A program made the translations under genes and the position numbers. The notes below the pieces were generated by a model that worked only from the letters and a program-made list of their open reading frames with translations, ran no database searches and had not been told where the DNA came from. A stretch of 64,000 nt of DNA from assembly GCA_017934545.1 (NCBI GenBank), contig JAGBJI010000005.1:1-64000 (forward strand), written 5' to 3'. This stretch comes from Bacteroidales bacterium. Lineage in GTDB: Bacteria > Bacteroidota > Bacteroidia > Bacteroidales > P3. Positions 28,366 to 38,414 of the stretch are shown piece after piece (position 1 is the stretch's first letter; each line of letters begins with the position of its first letter).

Positions 28366-28466
28366 CAAAACAATATTCAGCAGCAAAAAAACTAAAAAAG
28401 GCAGTTATCAAACCATGTACAAAAAACCATTTTACGCAAATTACACGCAGTTTTATATAATTATTG

Positions 28467-28474
28467 TATTTTTG
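28467..28474 (+). promoter_or_regulatory. -7 box for addA
   Basis: TATTTTTG lies 26 bp before the addA start. Confidence 0.6.
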
Positions 28475-28499
28475 CATATGACTTTAAATTCAAAAAACT

Positions 28500-31400
28500 A
28501 TGACTGAACACAATTTAAAGATATACGACGCTTCGGCAGGCAGCGGAAAAACGTTCAACCTTGCGGCAAACTATATAGTAACTTCGCTTATTGACGGCTT
28601 TTCCACAGTGTTGGCGGTAACGTTTACCAATGCTGCGGCAAAAGAAATGAAAGACCGTATAATAGATGTGCTGAACGGTTTGGCAGGCAACGCAAAAGAT
28701 TCCCTTACCGAAGGATATCGCCAAAGTATAAAGGAACTGTACTTTGAAAAAACCAAAACCTTGCTTTCCGACCAAGTGCTTTGCTCCTTGTCATCGGAGC
28801 TTTTGAAAAAGATACTTCATCAATATTCTTTTTTCAATGTATGCACTATTGATTCTTTTTTCCAATCGGTGCTGAAAAACCTTACACGCGAATTGGGCGT
28901 AACGGACAATTACCTTCTCGGATTGGACTCGGACAAATATGACAGCAGAGCCGTACACAATCTGTTGACCTTGCCGCAGGGCGAAAACGCCGTGCAAAAA
29001 GACCGCATAGTGCAATGGGCGGAAGATTTCTTTGCCCATCAGTCGCAGGACGGCAAATCGTGGAACATAGAAAAAGAACTTACCAAATTTTCTTCCGATG
29101 CTTTTGCTTCGGATTTTATCCTTTCCATGCTGCAAGGCGAAAGCAAACAAATATTTACCCCCGACAACTTGGAAAACCTGAAAAACACTTTGGAAGAAAA
29201 CTTGCTTAAGTTCCGCAAAACTCTTTCGGATAAATGCAAAGCATTCTTTGACAAATGCAAACAGGAGAATCTTACCGTTGAAGACTTTAAAGGCAAAAGC
29301 CGCGGCAGTTTCTACGCCGTTGTGATGAAGAAATTCCCCGACAATATATCGGAAAACATCTTGGACGGCAAGACTTACCCCGATGCAGTGGCTCCGCAGG
29401 CCGAAGACATAGTGAACTTTCTGCACGAAAACTACACCGGATATTTAAAAAACAAGATATTTTTCAACAGTATCTATCCTTTGGGACTGTTGAGTGCGAT
29501 TGCATCGGAGCGGAGTTTGCTTTTAAAACAGGACAATATGTTTTTGCTTAAAGACACTTCGTTTTTCTTGGACAAAATATCGCAGTCGGATGTTTTGTTT
29601 GTATTTGAAAAACTGTCGCAATATATAAAGAACATATTTATTGATGAATTCCAGGACACAAACCGTTCTTCGTTTTCAACGTTAAGCAAAATCATCAAGG
29701 AAACTCTTGATTTGAACGGCTCGGCAAGTATATTCGGCGACATAAAACAAAGTATCTACCGTTTCAACGGCGGAGATTTCACCATAATGCGGAACCTTAC
29801 CGACACATATTCTGATTGCGTTATAAACTTAAGCCGCAATTTCCGTTCATCTTCAAATATTGTCAGGTTCAACAATGATTTCTTTGCCGGCATTTATCCT
29901 TCGATGAAAATAAATTATGTCCCCCAGCAAACAGAACGCACGGATGTTACGGGGGAAGTAAGGTTGAGGTTCGCAAAGGAGAAAAACGACCATTATTCTT
30001 GGCTTAAAAACGAAATAGATTATTACACTTATGTAAAAGGTTATAAATTGAGCGACATAGCCGTACTCTTCCGTTCAAACAGTCATCTCTTGGAAACGGC
30101 GGATATGCTCAGCAAGGAAACCCGAAGAGATTACAATCCAGTAAGTGATATTGCTTTTAAATTTTCTTCTTCTTTTGCGGTAAACAAAATAATACATTGT
30201 CTGAAATTTTTGGCCGACGGCAAAAAGCAAATCTCAAAAGAGATTGTCTTTTTCGCCTCCGACAACGAAGAAACGTTAATCCGTGAACTCAAAACGGCAC
30301 TAAAACAAAGCAAATCCTTAACGGAATTGGTTATTGCCGTAAGCGATATTTTGCAAATCAACGACGACACGGTTTTTCTGCCCGCTTTTTACGATGCGAT
30401 ACGCTTTTTCTCGTCGCAAAACATATCCTCGCTCAACGCATTTCTTGACTATTGGGACGAAACCTTAAGTTCCAAAAGCGTAGACATGCAGGGTGCGGTT
30501 TCGGGTGTAAGACTTACTTCAATACACAAGAGCAAAGGGTTGGCATATCCCGTTGTCATAGTACCATATTGCGACAATGCGTTTTTCAAAAGCGGGCATA
30601 TATGGGTAAAAACCAAAGATGGCGACGGCGATTTGCCGTTTTTCACCGCCAATTGTGCCGATTTGGAAAACATACCCGAATATTGCGGCGAGTATTTGCA
30701 GGAAAAACAAGCCCAATTCACCGATACGGTCAATTTGTTGTACGTTGCCTTTACCCGTCCCCGCAATTGCCTGTCGGTAATATGCACCCAACCTACGGCT
30801 TCTTCGCTCAAAGGCGAAGTAAAATCAGTAAACCGTCTGTTGTATGATTATGCTGCTCTCACAAGGAGCGAATGTTTCAAAAAAGAAGAGGAAAATCTTT
30901 TTGTCTATATGCCGCAGGAAACCGATACATATACAAGCGGCGGTGATAAAACCGATACTGTTAAGGGTCAAAGCGAAACCGATGCCGAAGAAATAACGGT
31001 TCAAAGCATTCCTTTTGCAAAAGACGGCAACGCATTCGCACTGTCGGTTGACAAAACGGCGGAAAACTATTTTGAAAACAATGCTCCGTCGCCGTCCAAA
31101 CAGGTTTTGGGTTCACGCTATCATGCTTACATTTCCCGAATCCGCACTCTTAAAGACAAAGATGCGGTAATCAGCCAAGCCGCAATCAACAACGATGACA
31201 GTCAAACACTGGAACACATCGTCAATGCCCTGCTTTCGCAACCTTTGACTGCCTCTTGGTTCGGTCAAGACAACAAAATTTTCAACGAAAGAAGCATTTT
31301 AATCAAAGACAATGAAGGTAATATAACCGAAAAACGCCCTGACAGAATAGTGGTTACGCCTTCGCAGGTGACGGTTGTGGACTATAAATTCGGACAACCT

Positions 31401-31547
31401 CATTCGGAATACATATCACAGGTTTCGCAATACATGGAGTGCGTCAAGGAGATGAACTTTGCAAAAAACAAAACATTGAAAGGTTACCTGTGCTACATAG
31501 ATATTGAAAACATAAGCATAAAAACGCAGGAAATAGAATTGAAGTGA
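28500..31547 (+). CDS. addA: AddA/RecB-type helicase-nuclease
   Basis: A 1015-residue UvrD-family helicase with a C-terminal RecB-like nuclease, the main subunit of the AddAB double-strand-break repair enzyme. Walker A is ASAGSGKTFNLAA near residue 10. The helicase motifs FIDEFQDTNRSSF near residue 382 and GDIKQSIYRFNGGDF near residue 414 are clear, as is LLYVAFTRPRNCL near residue 752. The nuclease motif PDRIVVTPSQVTVVDYKFG, with Asp and Lys of the PD-(D/E)XK site, is near residue 960. addB follows after a 250 bp spacer with its own promoter. Confidence 0.94.
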   Translation: MTEHNLKIYDASAGSGKTFNLAANYIVTSLIDGFSTVLAVTFTNAAAKEMKDRIIDVLNGLAGNAKDSLTEGYRQSIKELYFEKTKTLLSDQVLCSLSSELLKKILHQYSFFNVCTIDSFFQSVLKNLTRELGVTDNYLLGLDSDKYDSRAVHNLLTLPQGENAVQKDRIVQWAEDFFAHQSQDGKSWNIEKELTKFSSDAFASDFILSMLQGESKQIFTPDNLENLKNTLEENLLKFRKTLSDKCKAFFDKCKQENLTVEDFKGKSRGSFYAVVMKKFPDNISENILDGKTYPDAVAPQAEDIVNFLHENYTGYLKNKIFFNSIYPLGLLSAIASERSLLLKQDNMFLLKDTSFFLDKISQSDVLFVFEKLSQYIKNIFIDEFQDTNRSSFSTLSKIIKETLDLNGSASIFGDIKQSIYRFNGGDFTIMRNLTDTYSDCVINLSRNFRSSSNIVRFNNDFFAGIYPSMKINYVPQQTERTDVTGEVRLRFAKEKNDHYSWLKNEIDYYTYVKGYKLSDIAVLFRSNSHLLETADMLSKETRRDYNPVSDIAFKFSSSFAVNKIIHCLKFLADGKKQISKEIVFFASDNEETLIRELKTALKQSKSLTELVIAVSDILQINDDTVFLPAFYDAIRFFSSQNISSLNAFLDYWDETLSSKSVDMQGAVSGVRLTSIHKSKGLAYPVVIVPYCDNAFFKSGHIWVKTKDGDGDLPFFTANCADLENIPEYCGEYLQEKQAQFTDTVNLLYVAFTRPRNCLSVICTQPTASSLKGEVKSVNRLLYDYAALTRSECFKKEEENLFVYMPQETDTYTSGGDKTDTVKGQSETDAEEITVQSIPFAKDGNAFALSVDKTAENYFENNAPSPSKQVLGSRYHAYISRIRTLKDKDAVISQAAINNDDSQTLEHIVNALLSQPLTASWFGQDNKIFNERSILIKDNEGNITEKRPDRIVVTPSQVTVVDYKFGQPHSEYISQVSQYMECVKEMNFAKNKTLKGYLCYIDIENISIKTQEIELK

Positions 31548-31560
31548 CGCTTCAAAGAAA

Positions 31561-31642
31561 AAAAACATATGTTTTTGAATAAAAAAACATATGAATTTTG
31601 ATTAAAAAACATATGTTTTTTGCAAAAAATACATATGTTTTT
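31561..31642. repeat. array of four CATATG palindromes at exactly 22 bp
   Basis: CATATG, flanked by A-runs on the left and mostly T-runs on the right, starts at 31566, 31588, 31610 and 31632, so every step is 22 bp. It begins a few bases after the addA stop, and the addB promoter follows about 100 bp later. Confidence 0.8.
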
Positions 31643-31739
31643 TTTCTGCCGAATGCCGCTTCAATATTGCAGAGGGGCGGTTTAAGAGAAAAAATTCAAG
31701 TTTTCATGTTTTAAAGTCAGTTTTTTATGACGGTTTTTG

Positions 31740-31747
31740 TAACTTTG
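31740..31747 (+). promoter_or_regulatory. -7 box for the addB operon
   Basis: TAACTTTG lies 51 bp before the addB start. Confidence 0.6.
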
Positions 31748-31797
31748 TACTTTCTTTGATTGGAAAACATTTTTTTCAATCCCTATTTTGACAGGAC

Positions 31798-34515
31798 ATG
31801 AAAGACAAGGGCTTTTTACAAACTGCGGCACAAAAAATATACGAAGCCTCTTCAGGCTCACAAGGCGATAGTTTGATATTGCTGCCTAATAAACGTGCGG
31901 TGAAAACATTCAGGGATTATTTCACGCAGTGCTGCAAAAACAATTCCACACTCATGCTTCCCGTCATAACGGACATAGATTCACTTGTCTGCGAAGCGTT
32001 CCCTGATATAAAAAAAGCGGAAAACACCGAATTGACGGCGTTGCTTTACAATGTGTTCTGTACGGTTTACGACTGTTTTGCAACGCAAACCGCCGACGGA
32101 TTTTGGTCTTTGGGCAGTGTGTTGTTAAAAGATTTCGACCAAATAGACAAAGATTTGATTGATGCCAAGAGTTTGTTCCGCAATTTGGAGGAATACAAAA
32201 ACTTGGAGCAGGACCCCGAAGGCTATCTGTCGCCCGAACAAATAGAACTGATAAACAAACTGTTCAACACCGCGTTTGACGAAAACCAAGACAACAATAT
32301 CCGCCGCAATTTCTCGTCGCTGTGGAACAAAATGTACAATGTGTACGAACAATACAACTCTTTGTTGGATTCTTTGCACTTGGCGTATTCGGGCAAACTG
32401 TACAGAATGTTCGGCAATGCGTTAGAAAATAAAAGCATCAGCTTCAACGGTTTTAAAATAAACATCATCGGGTTCAGCGTATTGAACAATTGCGAAAAGA
32501 AAATATTCCGTTTGCTGAAAGAACAATACAATTGTTCGTTTTTTTGGGACTATGACCTGTTTTACAAAGACGATAAACTCAACGAAGCGGGCATTTTCAT
32601 CAGGGAAAACCTCAATATGTTTACCCAAGACGCATCAATGGCGGATTTTAATGTACAAAAAATAGAAACTACTCCGCATTTGATAAACATCGTTGCTTCG
32701 CCTTACGAAACCACTTCTCTGTACTATGTCAACCAATGGTTGAAAGATTTTGACCAAACCAAATCCGAGGGCGAAAAAGCCGCAATCATTCTTTGTGACG
32801 AGGCATTCGCTCCCGTTGCAATCAGAGGTATTGCGGCGGAATTCAAGGACAAAATAAACATAACCATGGGTTATCCGTTCAGACAGACCAACCTTTACAA
32901 CGAACTGCTGGACAAACTTGAGAAACTGTGGAAAGAAGAGGGTTTGGACGGTGAAAAAACCTTCGGTTTAATAAAACAATTGTATGAAAACCTGAAAAAC
33001 ACGCAAGCGGATGACAATGCGTTGTGGCAGGCGGGTATATTGAAAAAAGCGGATTTGATTTTACAGGGTTTGATTAACGGGTTGAAGTATTTGGAACAGG
33101 GAATGCTTGATATAAAATCCGTAATGAACATAGCCAAAAGAGAATTGGGCGGATTGTCGGCAGATATAATCAGCGACGCTTCGGCAGATATTCAGTTGAT
33201 GGGTATGTTGGAAACCCGTGCATTGGACTTTGACCGTATTTTGTTGTTAAGTTGCAACGACGACAAGTTGCCCGACATTTCCGCAGACACGTCTTTTATC
33301 CCGCAAAGCTTCCGCAAAGCCTACAAGATGACGGATATAACCAGAAAATCGGGCGTCTTTGCTTATTATTTTTACCGTCTGTTGCATTGTGCTGCACGTG
33401 CGGATTATGTATATGTGACTGCGGGAGGCGAAAGCAAACTTAAAGAAAAAAGCAGATACATAAGACAGTTGGAAGCACGCATCAAAATCTCACAACCCGA
33501 CGGTCAAACCATACGTTACAAGTCTTTAACGGGCGTTTCCAAGATTTCTTCACCGTTAAGGCAATACCGGATAGACCATGATGAGTTTAAATTTGTCAAC
33601 AACGGCGGAAAATCGTTAAGCCCGTCGGCAATAAACAATTTGATTCACTGTGAACAGAAATTTTATCTGAACAATATTCGGATGATACGCGAAGAAATTG
33701 ACGACGAAAACTATCTTGCCATCGCTTTCGGCAACATCTTCCACGGCAGTATGAGTATTTTTTACAAGCATCTGGCCGAACATAAGGACTGCAACGCCAA
33801 AGAAGCAAAAGATTTGGCGGATTTGTCCGTACAGGAATATCTTTCGCTGCCTGCAAACGCAAAAGACCTTGCCGTTTGCGGCGATACGGTGTATCTGAAC
33901 ATGATAAAAAAATACATGAACGATGTACACAATTTAGACAAACAAGAACACAGCCGCCATATATGCTCCGAAAAATATTACCAAACAACGCTTGAAATCA
34001 ACGATACCTTAACTGTAAACCTTTCGGGCAGATTGGACCGCATGGATTTGATAAACACGGAAAATGAAAACGGCGTTTTGAGGATAACGGATTACAAAAC
34101 AGGCAAACCGAAAGCCGTGTCGTTTACGCATTTGGAAGATTTATTTGCCGATTTTGACATGTCCGTAATGCGTAAAGACGGTTTGGAAAACATATTTGAG
34201 GTTTTATTCTATTGTTATTTAGTTTACAAAAATGAAAACTGCACGACAATAAAACCCGAACTGATGTATTTGTCGCAAATGCAACAACGGGATATTTTTA
34301 TTGCGGATTCAAACTCAAAAAGCAAAGAAACGGTTTATTACGATGAAAACCTGCACCGTCAATTTGAACTTTTACTCAAGCAATTGTTCACAAATCTTTT
34401 GTCAAAACAAAACGGAGAATATTACGGTATGTTTTTAAACCAAAAGAAATGCCGTTGGTGCGATTACCGTCTGCTTTGTTCTATGGGCAAAACTGAAAAA
34501 ACAACTGACCAATAA
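31798..34515 (+). CDS. addB: AddB-type PD-(D/E)XK nuclease subunit
   Basis: A 905-residue partner of AddA. The N-terminus has SLILLPNKRAVKTF where a P-loop would be, without GKT/S, so this subunit probably does not hydrolyse ATP. The C-terminal nuclease has LRITDYKTGKP near residue 757. One Cys (LIHCEQKFYLNN, near 618) and three at the end (CRWCDYRLLC, near 883-892) fit the four ligands of the AddB iron-sulfur staple. The stop overlaps the next start by one base (TAATG). First gene of a long operon. Confidence 0.9.
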   Translation: MKDKGFLQTAAQKIYEASSGSQGDSLILLPNKRAVKTFRDYFTQCCKNNSTLMLPVITDIDSLVCEAFPDIKKAENTELTALLYNVFCTVYDCFATQTADGFWSLGSVLLKDFDQIDKDLIDAKSLFRNLEEYKNLEQDPEGYLSPEQIELINKLFNTAFDENQDNNIRRNFSSLWNKMYNVYEQYNSLLDSLHLAYSGKLYRMFGNALENKSISFNGFKINIIGFSVLNNCEKKIFRLLKEQYNCSFFWDYDLFYKDDKLNEAGIFIRENLNMFTQDASMADFNVQKIETTPHLINIVASPYETTSLYYVNQWLKDFDQTKSEGEKAAIILCDEAFAPVAIRGIAAEFKDKINITMGYPFRQTNLYNELLDKLEKLWKEEGLDGEKTFGLIKQLYENLKNTQADDNALWQAGILKKADLILQGLINGLKYLEQGMLDIKSVMNIAKRELGGLSADIISDASADIQLMGMLETRALDFDRILLLSCNDDKLPDISADTSFIPQSFRKAYKMTDITRKSGVFAYYFYRLLHCAARADYVYVTAGGESKLKEKSRYIRQLEARIKISQPDGQTIRYKSLTGVSKISSPLRQYRIDHDEFKFVNNGGKSLSPSAINNLIHCEQKFYLNNIRMIREEIDDENYLAIAFGNIFHGSMSIFYKHLAEHKDCNAKEAKDLADLSVQEYLSLPANAKDLAVCGDTVYLNMIKKYMNDVHNLDKQEHSRHICSEKYYQTTLEINDTLTVNLSGRLDRMDLINTENENGVLRITDYKTGKPKAVSFTHLEDLFADFDMSVMRKDGLENIFEVLFYCYLVYKNENCTTIKPELMYLSQMQQRDIFIADSNSKSKETVYYDENLHRQFELLLKQLFTNLLSKQNGEYYGMFLNQKKCRWCDYRLLCSMGKTEKTTDQ

Positions 34516-35750
34516 TGATACAATATTCGGAAAAAACATTAACAAACGGATTGAATATAGTAGTTAACCGGGATTTAACTACGGAACTTGTAACCGTAAA
34601 CCTGCTTTACAACGTCGGAAGCAAAAACGAAAACGAGAATCACACGGGTTTTGCCCATTTGTTTGAACATCTGATGTTCTCGGGCAGTAAAAATTACCCC
34701 GATTTTGACAATCTGATTAACTCAATCGGCGGAGAAAGCAACGCTTTTACGAATTGTGACATAACAAACTTTTATTGTACCGTACCCGGACTGTATTTGG
34801 AAACAATATTACGTATAGAAGCCGACAGAATGTGCAACCTTATCATTGACGAGAGCCATCTTACGGTTCAGAAAAAAGTTGTCACCGAAGAGTTTAAGCA
34901 AAGATATTTAAACCAACCGTACGGTGATTTGTACAAACTGATAAGGGAATTGTCCTATACAACACATCCTTACAAGTGGCAGACCATCGGAAAAGATATT
35001 TCCCACATTGAAAGTGCGGATTTGGACATTGTAAGAAATTTTTATCAAGAGTTTTACAATCCTTCCAACGCCGTATTGGCTGTTTCGGGCAATATAAAAG
35101 ATACGGAAGAAGTCTTTGCTTTGGCGGAAAATATTTTTAATTTTGAAAACAGAGGACAAAAAACCGTCAATTATAAATCCGAACCTTTGCAAACGGAAAA
35201 CAGGTTTTCGGAAGTATACCGCGATGTGCCTGCAAATGTAATCGCGATAACTTTCCCTATGTGCAAACGGGCAGACAGTGACTTTTACGTCTTTGATTTG
35301 CTGTCCGACATCCTTTCAAACGGCAAAAGTTCGCGGCTTTATGACGCTTTGGTAAGAAACAAACGTATATTTACGGGTATCGATGCGGTGGTTTCGGGCG
35401 ATGATGACAACGGTTTGTTTATGATTACGGGCAAATGTTCGGACGGTATTGACATAAAAACGGCGGAGGATTCTATATGGGAAGAATTACACGGCCTGAT
35501 TGACAATCCTCCTTCTGAACAAGAATTCCAAAAAGTCAAAAATAAAAACAGAGCAACGGCGACTTTTAACAATATAAAGATTGCAGACAAGGCATTTAAC
35601 CTTGCTTACTATAAACATTTAAATATATTGGACAGAATAAATTCAGAATACAATTATTATAATAATGTATCCGTTGCCGGTTTACAGTCGCTTGCTGACA
35701 AAATTTTCTTTACTGACAAACACAATACATTATATTATAGGACCAAATAA
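34515..35750 (+). CDS. M16 family zinc metallopeptidase
   Basis: A 411-residue pitrilysin-type peptidase. The inverted zinc motif HLFEH is near residue 49 (HTGFAHLFEHLMFSGSKN), with the third ligand Glu in VVTEEFKQRY near residue 119. The two-domain M16 half-molecule size suggests it works as a dimer or with a second M16 subunit. It lacks an obvious signal peptide, so it may be cytoplasmic. Translationally coupled to addB by a one-base overlap. Substrate unknown. Confidence 0.92.
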   Translation: MIQYSEKTLTNGLNIVVNRDLTTELVTVNLLYNVGSKNENENHTGFAHLFEHLMFSGSKNYPDFDNLINSIGGESNAFTNCDITNFYCTVPGLYLETILRIEADRMCNLIIDESHLTVQKKVVTEEFKQRYLNQPYGDLYKLIRELSYTTHPYKWQTIGKDISHIESADLDIVRNFYQEFYNPSNAVLAVSGNIKDTEEVFALAENIFNFENRGQKTVNYKSEPLQTENRFSEVYRDVPANVIAITFPMCKRADSDFYVFDLLSDILSNGKSSRLYDALVRNKRIFTGIDAVVSGDDDNGLFMITGKCSDGIDIKTAEDSIWEELHGLIDNPPSEQEFQKVKNKNRATATFNNIKIADKAFNLAYYKHLNILDRINSEYNYYNNVSVAGLQSLADKIFFTDKHNTLYYRTK

Positions 35751-35766
35751 ACAAAACAATTAAAAT

Positions 35767-37164
35767 ATGAACCCTTCAAATTTATCACAACCCGCAAGAA
35801 AATCTTCCCTTATTCCGATGTTAAGCGTTTCGGTGTTGTTTTTCATGTGGGGATTTATCACTTCGCTGAACGATATTCTGATTCCGTACTTCAAAACGGT
35901 ATATTCGTTAAGTCATTTTCAGGCAAACATAGTTCAATTTGCGTTTTTCACGGCGTATTTTGTGGGAGCATTCGTTTTCTTTCTGTTTTCACAAAAAGGA
36001 AAAGACCCTATAACAAAGATAGGTTATAAAAACACTCTTGTCATCGGACTGATTATTTCCTCCGTTGCATGTTTTTTATTTGCTTTTACGGCAAAATCGC
36101 ACCTGCCTTTCGCCGCTTTTTTAGTCAGCCTTTTCCTTTTGGGAATCGGTCTTACGTTTTTGCAGATTGCAGCCAATCCTTTTGTTTCAATAATAGGTGA
36201 CAGTGCCACGGCATCTTCGCGTCTTAACCTTACCCAAGCGTTCAATTCTTTGGGTACAACGCTCGGTCCTGCCTTGGGAGGGTACTTTATATTCAACTAT
36301 TTTGCCAAAGAATCCTCCGGAGCCGACGCCGTATTCGTACCTTATCTGTTTTTAGCCTGTCTTTTGCTGGCTTTGACGTTCTTTATTTATTCTTCCGAAA
36401 TAACATATAAAGAAGATACTGCAACCGCACGGCAACAAAGCGGAAATATATTCAGATATCCTTACGTTATATTGGGAGCTTTGGGAATTTTCTTCTATGT
36501 CGGAGCCGAAGTAAGCGTGGGCAGCAACCTTGTATCCTACATGAAAGAAACCATAGGTTTGCAAGAAGGGGTTGCTTCTGCATTTTTGAGTTACTATTGG
36601 GGCGGTGCGATGATAGGAAGGTTCCTCGGATCGGTTTCTTTGTCGGATATAAAACAGTCAAACAAGATTATTTATATGCTGTTATTAGCAATTGCCGCTT
36701 TCATGGTTATTTTCCTTGTAAACTATTCACTTCACGGTTTGGTATTCCATCAAATTTGGTTCTTTACGGTGTTCATTGCACTGAACTTTTTATTCTTCTA
36801 CTTGGGTAAAGGCAGACCTGCGTTGAGTTTGGCCGTATTTGCAATGGTCAATATCGGGCTTATATTGAGTTCGTTCATCGCTTCTTCGCCTGCGGTATCG
36901 GTTTGGTGCCTGCTGTCAATAGGCTTATTCAACTCAATTATGTGGGGAAATGTATTCACTCTTGCTATTGACGGATTGGGAAAACAAACTGCGGGAGCAT
37001 CTTCGGTTTTGATTATGATGATTGTAGGAGGTGCAGTATTGCCTCCTGTTCAGGGAGCGTTGGCTGATGTAATCGGAATAAAATATTCTTACTTCGTTCC
37101 TATGATTTCATATTTCTATCTTTGTTTTTACGGTTTGAAAGGATATAAAATCGGAAAACACTGA
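35767..37164 (+). CDS. sugar MFS transporter (FucP/GluP-like)
   Basis: A 465-residue major facilitator of the fucose/glucose-galactose proton symporter group. Typical starts are MLSVSVLFFMWGFITSLNDILIPYFK and GIGLTFLQIAANPFVSIIG near residue 127, followed by RLNLTQAFNSLGTTLGPALGGYF. About 12 spans. Bacteroidetes often carry such carriers near sugar-use genes, but here it lies between a peptidase and polysaccharide genes. The exact sugar is not fixed. Confidence 0.9.
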   Translation: MNPSNLSQPARKSSLIPMLSVSVLFFMWGFITSLNDILIPYFKTVYSLSHFQANIVQFAFFTAYFVGAFVFFLFSQKGKDPITKIGYKNTLVIGLIISSVACFLFAFTAKSHLPFAAFLVSLFLLGIGLTFLQIAANPFVSIIGDSATASSRLNLTQAFNSLGTTLGPALGGYFIFNYFAKESSGADAVFVPYLFLACLLLALTFFIYSSEITYKEDTATARQQSGNIFRYPYVILGALGIFFYVGAEVSVGSNLVSYMKETIGLQEGVASAFLSYYWGGAMIGRFLGSVSLSDIKQSNKIIYMLLLAIAAFMVIFLVNYSLHGLVFHQIWFFTVFIALNFLFFYLGKGRPALSLAVFAMVNIGLILSSFIASSPAVSVWCLLSIGLFNSIMWGNVFTLAIDGLGKQTAGASSVLIMMIVGGAVLPPVQGALADVIGIKYSYFVPMISYFYLCFYGLKGYKIGKH

Positions 37165-37193
37165 CATTGATTGTAAAAAAACATTTTTATAAA

Positions 37194-38414
37194 ATGAAAA
37201 TACCTTTTTCACCTCCGTATATAGATAATGATGTTATCGCAGAAGTTACGGATGCATTGCAAAGCGGTTGGATTACAACGGGACCTAAAGCCAAAGCACT
37301 TGAGCAATCAATAAAAGATTTTACGCATTGCAAAGCCTGCAATGCCGTTAACTCATGGACAAGCGGTGCTGTTTTGGCGTTGAAATGGCTGGAGTTGAAA
37401 CCTGATGATGAAGTCATTGTACCGTCATATACATATTGTGCAACGGCTATGGCAGTTATTGAAGCGGGAGGCAAACCAGTGATGGTGGATATAGACAACG
37501 ATTTTGCCATAGACCCGCAGCAAGTACTTAAAGCAATAACTCCGAAAACCAAAGCCGTACTTCCCGTAGACATAGGCGGAAATCCGTGCGACTATCCGCT
37601 GCTTAAAGAGATTATATCCTCACCTGAAGCACTCAAACTGTTCTCCCCTTGGTCTGAAAATCAAAAAAAATTAGGCAGAATACTGTTAATTTCCGACAGT
37701 GCGCATTCCCTCGGAGCAAAAATCAACTCCCAACACGTTGCAACGTTGGCTGACATAACGGTGTTGAGTTTTCACGCCGTTAAAAACATAACCTCCGCCG
37801 AAGGAGGTATGATTTGTCTGAATCTTCCCGAACCTTTTGACAACGAAGCTTTGCAACAATGGTTCAAAATAATGTCTTTGAACGGACAGACTAAAGATGC
37901 GTTTGCCAAAACACAACTTGCTTCATGGCAATATGACGTCATTGACACGGGAATGAAAATCAATCTGCCCGATGTAAACGCCGCAATAGCATTGGCACAA
38001 ATGCGTAAATACGGTTATCTGTTGAAAGAACGCAAACGTATTTTTGAAAGATATAACTCTTGTTTGCAACAATATGAATGGGCAGTATTGCCGTTTGAAA
38101 ACAGAAAAGAAAACGTCACAATGTCGTACCACCTGTATCCGTTGCGGATAAAAGACATTACTCCTACGCAAAGAAACCGTATAATTGACATTATGGCCTT
38201 ACAAAACATTGCAACAAACGTTCATTATATACCTTTGCCCGAGTTAACTGTATTTAAAAACATGGGCTTTTCCGTTTCAAACTATCCCGTTGCCAAAGCA
38301 ACGTTTGAACATGAGATAACACTGCCTTTGTATCCTCAACTGACGGACGCACAGGTTGATTTTGTGCTGGACAATCTTATCAAGGCACATGACAAAGCAG
38401 TAAAAAATCAATGA
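37194..38414 (+). CDS. DegT/DnrJ/EryC1/StrS-type PLP aminotransferase
   Basis: A PLP enzyme of the sugar aminotransferase family, 406 residues from the ATG at 37194 (MKIPFSPPYIDNDVI); a TTG nine codons earlier is a weaker start. The substrate glycine loop is in NSWTSGAVLALKWL. The PLP Lys is in SFHAVKNITSAEGGMI near residue 203. These enzymes aminate keto sugars of surface glycans. The next gene's ATG overlaps its stop (ATGA), and that gene encodes a sugar-1-phosphate transferase, which supports a glycan role. Confidence 0.92.
   Translation: MKIPFSPPYIDNDVIAEVTDALQSGWITTGPKAKALEQSIKDFTHCKACNAVNSWTSGAVLALKWLELKPDDEVIVPSYTYCATAMAVIEAGGKPVMVDIDNDFAIDPQQVLKAITPKTKAVLPVDIGGNPCDYPLLKEIISSPEALKLFSPWSENQKKLGRILLISDSAHSLGAKINSQHVATLADITVLSFHAVKNITSAEGGMICLNLPEPFDNEALQQWFKIMSLNGQTKDAFAKTQLASWQYDVIDTGMKINLPDVNAAIALAQMRKYGYLLKERKRIFERYNSCLQQYEWAVLPFENRKENVTMSYHLYPLRIKDITPTQRNRIIDIMALQNIATNVHYIPLPELTVFKNMGFSVSNYPVAKATFEHEITLPLYPQLTDAQVDFVLDNLIKAHDKAVKNQ

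Noticed and set aside
31561-31642. Attachment site or integration scar
   Set aside because: No integrase, tRNA or matching second copy; regular 22 bp stepping fits a tandem array better.
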